From the NCBI GenBank assembly GCA_045546735.1, contig JAZQDJ010000036.1, positions 1 through 33,449 on the forward strand: DNA of 33,449 nt. Direction: 5' to 3'. Shown in pieces: positions 8,194 through 16,376 of this stretch. The notes under the pieces were generated by a model that saw nothing but the letters and a program-made list of their open reading frames with translations, ran no database searches and was not told where the DNA came from. Position numbers and translations under genes: made by a program. How positions within the stretch are numbered: position 1 is the first letter of the stretch; every line of letters begins with the position of its first letter. Origin of the DNA: SVFI01 sp045546735. GTDB taxonomy: Bacteria; Bacillota; Clostridia; Lachnospirales; Lachnospiraceae.

Positions 8194-8215
8194 TGTGAAT
8201 GTAAGAGGTGTTTAT

Positions 8216-10408
8216 ATGGTAGAATTATTAGCACCGGCGGGAGACAAGGAATGTTTTAGGGCAGCACTGTCAGCAGGCGCTGATGCAATTTATGTCGGCG
8301 GTAAAAAATATGGTGCGCGTGCATATGCAGGTAATTTTGAAACCGATGATTTGATTGAATGTCTGAAACTTGCCCATTTACTTGATAAAAAAGTCTATTT
8401 GACTGTAAATACACTTATGAAACAGCCGGAACTTGACGATCTGGTTTCTTTTTTAATTCCTTTATACGAAGAAGGACTTGACGGTGTGATTGTTCAGGAT
8501 CTCGGGGCTCTCAAAATAATGAGAGAGGCTTTTCCGGATATGGAACTTCATGCCAGTACACAGATGACTGTTACGGGGGCATATGGCGCCAATCTTTTGA
8601 AAGCATATGGAGTTTCGCGAGTTGTACCGGCCAGAGAATTGTCATTAGATGAAATTTTAGCTATAAAAAGAGAAACGGGACTGGAAATAGAAACGTTTGT
8701 TCATGGTGCTATGTGTTATGGGTATTCAGGACAATGTCTGTTTTCAAGCATGCTCGGTGAGAGAAGCGGAAACAGAGGCCGATGTGCAGGTCCGTGCAGA
8801 CTTCCTTATACAGTCAAATATAACGGGAAACGCTTAAACGCCGATGATGAAATGTATCAACTCAGTTTAAAGGATTTATGTACATTGGAAGTGTTGCCGA
8901 AACTGATTGAGGCCGGTATTGATAGTTTTAAAATCGAAGGAAGAATGAAAACGCCGGAATATGTTTCGTTTGTAACAGGAATGTATCGTAAATATATAGA
9001 TTTATATGATAAAAAACCAAAAAATTATTCTGTTTCAAAAGAAGATACGGAACTGCTTAAAAACCGTTTCAGCCGTGGAAGTATTCAGTCGGGGTACTAT
9101 TTTAAACATAACGGAAGAGAGCTTGTTACTTTGGATAAACCGGGGTATCAATCATTTTCTGTACAAGAAAATACAGAAAAATATGAAGAAAAAGACAAAA
9201 TGAACATTGACCTGATTGGTCATTTTACGGCTTACAAAAATTCATCGGTTTGTTTTACGGTATATAAGAAAAATCATCCTGAAACGACGGTCACAGCATT
9301 AGGAGATGAGCCGTTTGAAGCCCAAAAATGTGCTGCAACACATGAGGGTGTACAAAAACAACTTGCAAAAGTTGGAAATACATGTTTTTCTTTTTCGGAA
9401 ATAACATTTGACATGGAAGATGATTTGTTTCTTCCGAACAAAGTATTGAACAATTTACGTCGTGATGCGATTTCTCAACTGGAAGAAAATATTTTACAGA
9501 AATATCGGCGTAAATCATCTGCAGTTTGTACTAAAAAAGTTTTAGGTGCAACAAAAAAACATGACGGACATAAAAAACTTATTGTGGAGGTCCGTACACT
9601 CGCACAATTGAAAGCAATTTCCGGTGTGGCATATATGGAAAAAGTTTGTGTTGATATCGATATGTTACAACCGGAATGTTTGGATGTGGTTATTAATCTG
9701 GTGGGAAAAATCCGTGCTTCAAAGACCGGAATATATATAAAACTCCCGCATGTATGCAGACAGAAAACCATAAAAATCATAGAAGATAAGCGTTTTTTTA
9801 TTGAGCGTATTTTACCGGATGGTTTTTGTGTTGGTAATTTAGAAAGCCTCGGATATGTCAAAAAACACTATCCGGATGCAAAAATGATATCCGACTGCGG
9901 TTTATATGTGTTTAATGATGAGACTGCAGATGTTTTAAAACAACATCATATTACCGAGCATAATCTGTCGTATGAATTGCACAGAAAAGAAATTATGCAA
10001 CTCGTTGAGCGTGTAAAGGGACATGATTTTTATTTGCCGGTTTACGGATATATTCCTGTAATGGAAACTGCCGGTTGTGTTTTAAAAACAAATAAAATGT
10101 GTAGAAACGGTAACGGAAATGAAACGGTAGTTTTAACTGACCGTCATCAAAAAGACCGTATGGTTATAACACATTGTGACCGCTGCGAAAATACGATTTA
10201 CAATTCCGTTCCGTTGTCTTTACACAATGAAACAGATCATGTTTTAAATTTAAAAATGAATGGCGTTGTTCTGAAATTTACAACAGAAAATGACGGACAA
10301 ATAAATGATATCGTTAAGTTTTGGTCGAATATATTACAAGGATTACCTGCAAATAAGTATCAGGTGAACGAATTTACGAAAGGACACTTTGCAAAAGGTG
10401 TAGAGTGA
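8216..10408 (+). CDS. U32 peptidase-family protein with DUF3656-like C-terminus (RlhA/YdcP-like)
   Basis: A 730-aa protein. The N-terminal half (MVELLAPAGDKE, DAIYVGGKKYGARA, LHASTQMTVTGA, and ERSGNRGRCAGPCR at 182-195 with C190 and C194) is a U32 fold with the family's iron-sulfur cysteines. Later segments resemble DUF3656 and a second U32-like half with CRNGNGNE and HCDRCENTIYN near the C-terminus. E. coli RlhA, of this architecture, hydroxylates C2501 of 23S rRNA using prephenate, so an RNA-modification role is more likely than proteolysis. I chose ATG 8216 (MVELLAPAGD) because AAGAGGTG precedes it; ATG 8195 has no ribosome site and abuts the terminator. The SEDS gene starts 6 bases after the stop. 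Confidence 0.85.
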   Translation: MVELLAPAGDKECFRAALSAGADAIYVGGKKYGARAYAGNFETDDLIECLKLAHLLDKKVYLTVNTLMKQPELDDLVSFLIPLYEEGLDGVIVQDLGALKIMREAFPDMELHASTQMTVTGAYGANLLKAYGVSRVVPARELSLDEILAIKRETGLEIETFVHGAMCYGYSGQCLFSSMLGERSGNRGRCAGPCRLPYTVKYNGKRLNADDEMYQLSLKDLCTLEVLPKLIEAGIDSFKIEGRMKTPEYVSFVTGMYRKYIDLYDKKPKNYSVSKEDTELLKNRFSRGSIQSGYYFKHNGRELVTLDKPGYQSFSVQENTEKYEEKDKMNIDLIGHFTAYKNSSVCFTVYKKNHPETTVTALGDEPFEAQKCAATHEGVQKQLAKVGNTCFSFSEITFDMEDDLFLPNKVLNNLRRDAISQLEENILQKYRRKSSAVCTKKVLGATKKHDGHKKLIVEVRTLAQLKAISGVAYMEKVCVDIDMLQPECLDVVINLVGKIRASKTGIYIKLPHVCRQKTIKIIEDKRFFIERILPDGFCVGNLESLGYVKKHYPDAKMISDCGLYVFNDETADVLKQHHITEHNLSYELHRKEIMQLVERVKGHDFYLPVYGYIPVMETAGCVLKTNKMCRNGNGNETVVLTDRHQKDRMVITHCDRCENTIYNSVPLSLHNETDHVLNLKMNGVVLKFTTENDGQINDIVKFWSNILQGLPANKYQVNEFTKGHFAKGVE

Positions 10409-10414
10409 TAAAAG

Positions 10415-11782
10415 TTGGCACATGTTATATCTGATTTATCAAAATATGTGATTGTCTTTTTTATGGCCGTGTATACGTTGCTGTGTTTGTTTGCGCTGCG
10501 CGAAAAAGAGGAAGATGATATGGGATGGGTGTATGCGTTGCAGATTATCAGCATGTTTATGGTTCATTTTATCGGTTTTTCGGCAATTTGTTTAGAGACG
10601 AGTGATATTTCATACATTATTTTTTACGGCTTTCAGCAGATTTTGTTGTTTGCAACGATTGCTTTGTATCGGGTGATTTATCCGGAGGTTCATCGTTTGA
10701 TTATTAACAATATGTGTATGTTACTGACAGTCGGTTTTCTGATTTTGACACGTATTTCTTATGAAAAATCAATCAAACAGTTTGCGATTGTATCTATTTC
10801 ACTTATTGTCGGTTTGTTTATTCCGTTTTTCATCAAGAAAATGCGATTTTTAAAACATTTGACATGGATTTACGGAATGCTCGGACTGTTACTTCTTGTA
10901 GCTGTAGCTGTTCTCGGTGCCGTAACTCACGGAGCAAAGCTTTCTTACAGCATCGGCGGTGTTTCATTTCAACCGTCAGAATTTGTGAAAATATTATTTG
11001 TATTTTTTGTTGCCGGAATGTTTAAAGAATCAAAATCTTTTGTGCAAGTTCTAATCACTACGCTGGTTGCAGCGCTTCATGTATTGACACTTGTTCTTTC
11101 GAAAGATCTCGGAAGTGCATTGATCTTTTTCGTGACATATCTTGTCATGTTGTATGTTGCAACACGCAAGATTTACTATTTACTTGCGGGCGGTGCATGC
11201 GGCGCACTTGCTGCTTGCTTAGCTTATAAATTGTTTACACATATTCAAATACGAATTATTGCATGGCAGGATCCGTGGAATCACATTAACGATGAAGGAT
11301 ACCAGATTACGCAGTCCTTATTTGCAATCGGTACCGGCGGTTGGTACGGAATGGGACTTTATCAAGGAAATCCGACAGCGATACCATATGTAGAACAGGA
11401 TTTTGTTTTTTCGGCTGTTGCAGAAGAACTCGGTGTGCTTTTTGCCATTTGTCTGATTCTCGTATGTATTAGTTGTTTTTTGTCTGTTATGCTTGTTGCC
11501 ATGCGCTTAAAAGAAGAGTTTTATCGTTATATTGCTGTGGGAATCGGAATGATTTATATTACACAGGTATTTTTGACGATCGGAGGAGGAACACGTTTTA
11601 TTCCTCTTACGGGAGTAACCCTTCCGCTTGTAAGTTACGGCGGAAGCAGTGTCCTGGCCACCATCATTATGTTTTGTATTGTGCTGGGATTATATTGTGT
11701 CAGAGAGCAGGAAGGAATAAGACATGCAAAGAAAGCAAAACGAAGAAAAGCGTCCGCGCGGGAACGCATCGAAGAAGATTAA
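10415..11782 (+). CDS. SEDS-family peptidoglycan glycosyltransferase (FtsW/RodA/SpoVE type)
   Basis: A 455-aa polytopic membrane protein with about ten helices. SEDS motifs are visible: QPSEFVKILFVFF, SKDLGSALIFF (with the catalytically important Asp), IGTGGWYGMGLYQG, IPYVEQDFVFSAVAEELG and LPLVSYGGSS. These enzymes polymerise lipid II together with a class B PBP. The start is TTG 10415 with a weak GAG-rich ribosome site in the end of the U32 gene; the first in-frame ATG is 16 codons downstream within the first helix. The C-terminal tail is very basic (HAKKAKRRKASARER) and overlaps the PBP gene by 59 bases. Pairing with a short class B PBP suggests a RodA/PbpA-like pair rather than divisome FtsW, but this is not certain. 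Confidence 0.9.
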   Translation: MAHVISDLSKYVIVFFMAVYTLLCLFALREKEEDDMGWVYALQIISMFMVHFIGFSAICLETSDISYIIFYGFQQILLFATIALYRVIYPEVHRLIINNMCMLLTVGFLILTRISYEKSIKQFAIVSISLIVGLFIPFFIKKMRFLKHLTWIYGMLGLLLLVAVAVLGAVTHGAKLSYSIGGVSFQPSEFVKILFVFFVAGMFKESKSFVQVLITTLVAALHVLTLVLSKDLGSALIFFVTYLVMLYVATRKIYYLLAGGACGALAACLAYKLFTHIQIRIIAWQDPWNHINDEGYQITQSLFAIGTGGWYGMGLYQGNPTAIPYVEQDFVFSAVAEELGVLFAICLILVCISCFLSVMLVAMRLKEEFYRYIAVGIGMIYITQVFLTIGGGTRFIPLTGVTLPLVSYGGSSVLATIIMFCIVLGLYCVREQEGIRHAKKAKRRKASARERIEED

Positions 11783-13193
11783 TGGAATACATAACGGCGA
11801 GATTATTGCAGTAAGTGTTTGTGTTGTGGCGCTTATGCTTGCTCTTGTATGGAATATTGTTGATTATATGTTGCATGAAAAAGAAGAAGCAATTAACAAT
11901 TCTTTTAATCCGCGTCAAGAGCTTCTTGCAAGCCAAAATATCCGCGGCTCTATTTATTCTGCTGACGGAGAAGTGCTTGCAAAAACAAGAGTGCTGGAAG
12001 ATGGTTCGGAGCAGCGTTATTATCCGTACGCAAATTTATTTGCGCATGTAGTCGGACATTCGGCAAAAGGTAAAACCGGAATTGAATATTCCGAGAATAT
12101 GAAAATGATTACTTCGCATGCATCATTATCGAACAAAATACAAAATGAAATTAATGCTGAAAAAAACCTCGGCGACAGTGTGATTACAACGTTGGATGTT
12201 TCGCTGCAGGAAGTGGCGTATAATGCACTTGGTGTTTATTCGGGAGTCATTGTAGTGACAGAACCTTCTACAGGAAAGATTCTTGCGCAGGTTTCGAAAC
12301 CGGATTATGACCCGAATGAGATTGCAGTGATTTGGGAAGATTTACTTGTTGATGATTCCAGCAGCGTGTTATTAAACCGTGCAACACAGGGACTTTATCC
12401 GCCGGGTAGTACATTTAAAATTATAACGGCTTTGGAGTATTACAGACAAAATGACGGTAATACATCATCGTATTCCTATTCCTGCGGAGGACGTTTTACA
12501 AAAGACGGAAATACAATCCGCTGTTATCATGGACAAAATCACGGCTCTATTGATTTTGCACGCAGTTTTGCGAAGTCATGTAATTCATCGTTTGCGAATA
12601 TCGGAACCAATCTTGATATTACCGAGTTTCAAAAGACGGCAAAGCAACTTTTGTTCAATACAGATTTGAAAATGGATATTCCGTCCAAACAAAGTCAATT
12701 TTCATTATCCGTATCTGATGTGACAGATACGGTTATGCAGACATCAATAGGACAGGGAAAAACCCAGATAACGCCGATGCATCTGAATATGATTACTGCA
12801 GCGATTGCGAATGACGGTGTGTGCATGACTCCGTATGTGGTAGACCGTATTGAAAGCGCAACGGGTTCTGTTGTCAAAAGAAATTCGCCGTCTCAGGAGA
12901 CAGTTATGATGACGGAAGAGGAAGCGGCTTTTATGAAGGAACTCATGGCAGGTGTTGTTACATCCGGAACTGCTTCTAAATTGGACGGCCTTTCTTACAC
13001 TGCGGCCGGAAAAACCGGATCGGCAGAATATTCTGCAAATAAAGATGATTCGCACGCGTGGTTTACCGGTTTTGCTCCGGTTGATGATCCGCAAATATGC
13101 GTAACAGTCATAGTAGAAAGTGCAGGATCGGGCGGTGATTATGCAGTTCCTATAGCAAAAAGAGTTTTTGATGAGTTTTTTGGTACAAATTAA
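11724..13193 (+). CDS. Class B penicillin-binding protein (PbpA-like transpeptidase)
   Basis: A 489-aa protein. A basic cytoplasmic tail is followed by a membrane helix at about 26-48 (EIIAVSVCVVALMLALVW) and a transpeptidase domain with all three motifs: S229-TFK (catalytic serine and lysine), S285-C-N287 and K430-TG. It is short for a class B PBP, with a reduced dimerisation module and no PASTA repeats, like mycobacterial PbpA. The start ATG 11724 is 59 bases inside the SEDS gene but has a strong AGGAAGG site 8 bases upstream, and the next in-frame ATG would delete the helix, so the overlap is probably real and couples translation of the two partners. Confidence 0.92.
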   Translation: MQRKQNEEKRPRGNASKKINGIHNGEIIAVSVCVVALMLALVWNIVDYMLHEKEEAINNSFNPRQELLASQNIRGSIYSADGEVLAKTRVLEDGSEQRYYPYANLFAHVVGHSAKGKTGIEYSENMKMITSHASLSNKIQNEINAEKNLGDSVITTLDVSLQEVAYNALGVYSGVIVVTEPSTGKILAQVSKPDYDPNEIAVIWEDLLVDDSSSVLLNRATQGLYPPGSTFKIITALEYYRQNDGNTSSYSYSCGGRFTKDGNTIRCYHGQNHGSIDFARSFAKSCNSSFANIGTNLDITEFQKTAKQLLFNTDLKMDIPSKQSQFSLSVSDVTDTVMQTSIGQGKTQITPMHLNMITAAIANDGVCMTPYVVDRIESATGSVVKRNSPSQETVMMTEEEAAFMKELMAGVVTSGTASKLDGLSYTAAGKTGSAEYSANKDDSHAWFTGFAPVDDPQICVTVIVESAGSGGDYAVPIAKRVFDEFFGTN

Positions 13194-13237
13194 ATAAAAA
13201 AATACGAAAAATGCTATCTTTTTTTTCTAAATTATTG

Positions 13238-13243
13238 TATAAT
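13238..13243 (+). promoter_or_regulatory. Probable -10 box of the CheX/CheY operon
   Basis: TATAAT in the 96-base gap after the PBP gene, preceded by A/T-rich sequence with no good -35. The gap otherwise holds only an A/T-rich stretch, with no clear terminator. A GGGAGGG ribosome site at 13277-13283 serves the ATG at 13290. Confidence 0.5.
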
Positions 13244-13289
13244 AGCAGTTGAGTTGTATCAATTTAATTGACAACAGGGAGGGTTACAT

Positions 13290-14177
13290 ATGTTTGATCA
13301 GATTTTTGGTAATTATCTGGTGTCTTCCGGAACAATTACAAAAGAACAGTTTCAGGATGTTTTAGAAAGTCAGGGCAAGATTCGTGTTAAACTCGGTCTT
13401 ATCGCTGTAGCTGAAAAGCTTATGACAGAAGAGCAGGCAGATGAGGTTAATAAACTTCAGGCGATTATGGACCGCCGTTTTGGTGATATTGCAGTAGAAA
13501 AAGGCTATTTGTCAGATGATCAGGTGACACAGCTTTTAAAGAAACAGGGCAATATTTATATGGTCTTTGTTCAGACATTGATTGACAAAGGTTATATGAC
13601 CTTAGAAGAAATTGATTCTGCATTAAATAAATATCAGGAGGAACAGGGCTTTACACATAGTGATATGGATGCTCTTGTGAGCGGTGATGTTGACCGTACC
13701 GTGCAGTTGTTCCTTCCGGCAAATACTGAATTATGCGACAGACATTGCGGTATTGCGATTCGTACTTTTATTCGTATTATTAATTCTTCTGCATATGTTT
13801 CAAAAGCATATTTTGTAGATGAATTAAAAACAGATAAATTTGCTATGCAGGCACTTGAGGGAGATCATTCTATCGTTTCCGGTTTTGCCGGTATGGGAGA
13901 TGACCTTTTAGCACTTGCTAATCCGTTTGCGGATGAAGAATTTGAAACAGTTGATTTGGATGCGCTTGATGCTGTCGGTGAATTCACAAACTGTATCAAC
14001 GGTCTTTTTGCATCTGAAATGAGTGGAGAAAGTGTAGATCTTGATATGCTTCCACCTGTATTTTTCGAAAATCCGGTTTCTATTACGGGAAATCAGTTCT
14101 GTGTATTCCCGATTCATGTAGACGGAAAAGAGATCAAATTTGTATTATCCATCGATGCGGATATGAATGTGAAATAG
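13290..14177 (+). CDS. CheX-like CheY-phosphatase domain protein with four N-terminal MshEN-like repeats
   Basis: A 295-aa protein in two parts. Residues 5-116 hold four copies of a (hydrophobic)-G-x2-[LA]-V-x2-G-x-[IM]-T-x-E-Q-x3-[LV]-L-x2-Q motif beginning at F6, L35, F64 and F93, exactly 29 residues apart. The third, R63 to Q86, is the best. This matches the MshEN (GspE N-terminal) layout, whose 24-residue motifs with 5-residue spacers bind c-di-GMP. Residues about 125-295 look like CheX; D227-AVG-E231-FT-N234 followed by P255/P256 fits the CheC/CheX phosphatase signature [DS]x3Ex2N(x~22)P. No signal peptide or membrane helix is present. It is followed 13 bases later by cheY. Ligand binding and phosphatase activity are inferred. 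Confidence 0.75.
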   Translation: MFDQIFGNYLVSSGTITKEQFQDVLESQGKIRVKLGLIAVAEKLMTEEQADEVNKLQAIMDRRFGDIAVEKGYLSDDQVTQLLKKQGNIYMVFVQTLIDKGYMTLEEIDSALNKYQEEQGFTHSDMDALVSGDVDRTVQLFLPANTELCDRHCGIAIRTFIRIINSSAYVSKAYFVDELKTDKFAMQALEGDHSIVSGFAGMGDDLLALANPFADEEFETVDLDALDAVGEFTNCINGLFASEMSGESVDLDMLPPVFFENPVSITGNQFCVFPIHVDGKEIKFVLSIDADMNVK

Positions 14178-14190
14178 GAGGCGCTATACA

Positions 14191-14547
14191 ATGGCTAAGA
14201 TTTTAATTGTAGATGATTCCAGAACATCCAGAAAGATGCTCAGAAATATTTTAGAATCCAACGGGCATGAAATTGTGGATGAGGCAGTTAACGGACAGGA
14301 TGGTGTTCAGAAATTCCAGGCTTTAAAACCGGATGTAATTACACTTGATATTACAATGCCGATCGTAGACGGTGTTGTAGCATTAAAGATGATTAAGGCA
14401 TTGGATTCCAATTCTAAAGTTATCATGGTAACTGCAGCAGGCCAGAAAAATAAAATGATTGACTGTATCAAAGCCGGAGCAAATGAATTCCTGACAAAAC
14501 CTTTTGATCAGCAGGAAATTCTTGATGTAATTGCAAAAATGGTATAA
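14191..14547 (+). CDS. Stand-alone CheY-like response regulator
   Basis: A 118-aa receiver domain without an output domain. The acidic pocket is D8-D9, the phosphoacceptor is D53 (VITLDITMP), the switch threonine is T81 (VTAAG) and the conserved lysine is K103 (KPF). TAGGAGG lies upstream of the ATG. It follows the CheX-like gene directly, so that protein is the likely phosphatase for it. No histidine kinase, MCP, CheA or flagellar gene is in the window, so the phosphodonor must be encoded elsewhere. Confidence 0.9.
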   Translation: MAKILIVDDSRTSRKMLRNILESNGHEIVDEAVNGQDGVQKFQALKPDVITLDITMPIVDGVVALKMIKALDSNSKVIMVTAAGQKNKMIDCIKAGANEFLTKPFDQQEILDVIAKMV

Positions 14548-14566
14548 ATGACATATAAATCCTGTC

Positions 14567-14595
14567 TTGCATGAAAAGACAATCTGTTTTATACT
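14567..14595 (+). promoter_or_regulatory. SigA-type promoter of the Nudix gene, with a dyad over the -35
   Basis: TTGCAT (14567-14572), 17 bases, TATACT (14590-14595). An inverted repeat TGTCTT-N7-AAGACA (14563-14581) encloses the -35. It has no T run, so it is more likely an operator or chance than a terminator. Confidence 0.75.
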
Positions 14596-14639
14596 AAATG
14601 CATGTGTTGTTGTGTACACGCCAGACAGGAGGGTTTGCA

Positions 14640-15092
14640 ATGATTGAAGCAACAAGCTGTGGCGGTGTGGTTATTTTTCGCGGTAAAATCCTTTTGCTAT
14701 ACAAAAATATTAAAAATAAGTATGAAGGATGGGTATTACCAAAGGGGACTGTTGAACCGGATGAAGAGTATAAAGATACGGCGCTGAGAGAGGTTCTTGA
14801 AGAATCCGGGGCTAAAGCTACGATTATCAAGTACATTGGCAAAAGCGATTATACATTTAATGTGCCGGAAGATACAGTAACCAAAAGCGTTCATTGGTAT
14901 TTAATGATGGCTGACAGCTATTACAGTAAACCACAGCGCGAAGAATTCTTTGTGGATTCTGGGTATTATAAATATCATGAAGCGTATCATTTATTGAAAT
15001 TTGCAAATGAAAAGCAAATTTTAGAGAAAGCATACGCTGAATACCAGGATTTAAAACGCAGTAATCTATGGGGAAATAAGAAGTACTTTTAA
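14640..15092 (+). CDS. Nudix hydrolase
   Basis: A 150-aa protein with a perfect Nudix box at residues 36-58 (G-x5-E-x7-REVLEESGA), which binds divalent metal and hydrolyses a nucleoside diphosphate linked to another moiety. The N-terminus EATSCGGVVIFRGKILLLYK and GWVLPKGTVEP resemble the Ap4A/diadenosine polyphosphate or ADP-ribose-type subfamilies; the exact substrate cannot be assigned. The start is ATG 14640 with AGGAGGG 6 bases upstream; the in-frame ATG at 14598 lies just 3 bases after the promoter -10. It has its own promoter and terminator. Confidence 0.9.
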   Translation: MIEATSCGGVVIFRGKILLLYKNIKNKYEGWVLPKGTVEPDEEYKDTALREVLEESGAKATIIKYIGKSDYTFNVPEDTVTKSVHWYLMMADSYYSKPQREEFFVDSGYYKYHEAYHLLKFANEKQILEKAYAEYQDLKRSNLWGNKKYF

Positions 15093-15098
15093 GAAAAG

Positions 15099-15126
15099 AG
15101 AAGGCAGTTATTTGCCTTCTTTTTTT
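15099..15126 (+). terminator. Rho-independent terminator after the Nudix gene
   Basis: Perfect 8-bp stem AGAAGGCA / TGCCTTCT around GTTATT, running into a stretch of seven T. Confidence 0.88.
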
Positions 15127-15143
15127 AAAAGCGGAGTTTTGAT

Positions 15144-15476
15144 ATGTATATTTTTAAAGAACTTGTGACAGATACAGAATGTAAATCCAAGAAATACAGC
15201 ATCTTGCGAAAAATCAGAATGAATGCCGGGTTGCTTGATATATATATTGTTTGTCTGTCGAACAACAACGATTATTTTGATATTATTGATTGTTCCAATT
15301 TAAAACAAAAAGGATATCCGAAAAAAGATTTGCGTATTATAGGAATTGCGAAGGGAAAAGAGAGTGCGGTGGAACTTGCTTCAAGCCTTGTTGTTTCTTT
15401 TGCGGAAATTTATGGTATGGAACATTTCAAAACAAAATTATTTGAACAACAGGACAGCCTGTTTCGGAGATATTAA
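15144..15476 (+). CDS. Conserved-looking hypothetical protein, 110 aa
   Basis: I do not recognise this family. It is a soluble alpha/beta-looking protein: strands in LLDIYIVCLSNNNDYFDIID, then KKDLRIIGIAKGKESAVELASSLVVSFAEIYG, which reads as a strand and a long helix. There is no signal peptide or membrane helix. GGAG lies 7 bases before the ATG. Its stop shares a base with the start of the DUF2953 gene (TAATG), so it is translationally coupled to a sporulation-type pair and may act with it. The only transcription source visible is read-through from the Nudix terminator. Confidence 0.7.
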   Translation: MYIFKELVTDTECKSKKYSILRKIRMNAGLLDIYIVCLSNNNDYFDIIDCSNLKQKGYPKKDLRIIGIAKGKESAVELASSLVVSFAEIYGMEHFKTKLFEQQDSLFRRY

Positions 15477-16375
15477 TGCATATTTTACTATTGATATTAA
15501 AAATTATAGGTATTATATTGCTCGTGCTGATCGGTATATTGGTAGCGCTTGTTCTTTTGCTTGTTTTTGTCCCGTTTTGTTATCGGGTGGAAGGAAGTTA
15601 TTACAGAGAAAAGCCTTATGCATTGGCAAGGATTCGTTATCTCTTTCCGCTATTACAGGTTTTTGTGAAGTACGAATCAGAAAATCTTATCGGTCAAGTA
15701 AATGTATTCGGTATTAAAGTTTATGATTTGTTTGCTGAAAAAGAAGAGAAAGTTGAAAGTACTCCGCCAAAAGAGACATCTTCTGACGAAAAAGAGATTC
15801 AACCAAAAGAAGACGAAGCGGCTCAAACAAAAACAGAGATTACAGAGGTTTTGGAAGAAACGACAGGGGAAGAAATCGAAGAAGAAAAAGAGCTTACTTT
15901 TATTGAAAAAATCAAGAAATTTATTGAGACTATAAAAGAAAAGTATAGAGCATTTCTTCAAAAAATTAAGGATATCCGCGATAAGGGCTTACAACTTAAA
16001 GAGAAAGCTGCTTATTATTATAATATATGGCAAAAGGATTACACACAACGTGCGTTTCAAAAGGCAAAAACTTCTTTGTACAAGTTATGGAAGAGCATCC
16101 GTCCTAAAAAGGGACTTGTAAAATTTCATTTCGGAACGGGAGAACCGGGAAGCACGGGACAAATGTGCGGTTATATTGGTATGCTATATCCATTTGTCGG
16201 AAAATATGTTATGATAGAACCGGATTTTGAAAACAAAATTTACGAAGGCGATTTTTATTTCAAGGGGCATATTACATTATTTGCGCTTTTGAAAGTTGTC
16301 TGGGTAGTATTGTTTGATAAAGATATTAAGAGACTTAGAAAAATACTTATGAGTTCAGATAAGGAGGAATCATAA
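15476..16375 (+). CDS. DUF2953 family membrane protein (YtfI-like)
   Basis: A 299-aa protein with an N-terminal membrane helix (residues 2-38, LILKIIGIILLVLIGILVAL), a highly charged Glu/Lys/Thr linker at about 85-150, a basic helical segment, and a C-terminal DUF2953 part (KFHFGTGEPGSTGQMCGYIG, then IEPDFENKIYEGDFYFKGHI). B. subtilis YtfI has this domain and lies next to ytfJ, the same order as here, which supports a sporulation-linked role. Biochemical function is unknown. CGGAGA precedes the TAATG start. Confidence 0.85.
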   Translation: MHILLLILKIIGIILLVLIGILVALVLLLVFVPFCYRVEGSYYREKPYALARIRYLFPLLQVFVKYESENLIGQVNVFGIKVYDLFAEKEEKVESTPPKETSSDEKEIQPKEDEAAQTKTEITEVLEETTGEEIEEEKELTFIEKIKKFIETIKEKYRAFLQKIKDIRDKGLQLKEKAAYYYNIWQKDYTQRAFQKAKTSLYKLWKSIRPKKGLVKFHFGTGEPGSTGQMCGYIGMLYPFVGKYVMIEPDFENKIYEGDFYFKGHITLFALLKVVWVVLFDKDIKRLRKILMSSDKEES

Positions 16376-16376
16376 A

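Noticed and set aside
8195..8215. Upstream in-frame ATG for the U32 protein (7 extra residues)
   Set aside because: It abuts the zapA terminator and has no ribosome site; AAGAGGTG before ATG 8216 and the family N-terminus MVELLAPAGD fix the later start.
14598..14639. Upstream in-frame ATG for the Nudix hydrolase
   Set aside because: It lies 3 bases after the promoter -10 and has no ribosome site; AGGAGGG precedes ATG 14640.
15702..15935. Lysine-rich 77-aa plus-strand ORF inside the DUF2953 gene
   Set aside because: Frame-shifted reading of the same charged linker; no start signal.
15677..15961. 94-aa Phe-rich minus-strand ORF
   Set aside because: It is the antisense of the Glu/Lys-rich linker of the DUF2953 protein, whose GAA/AAA codons read as TTC/TTT on the other strand.
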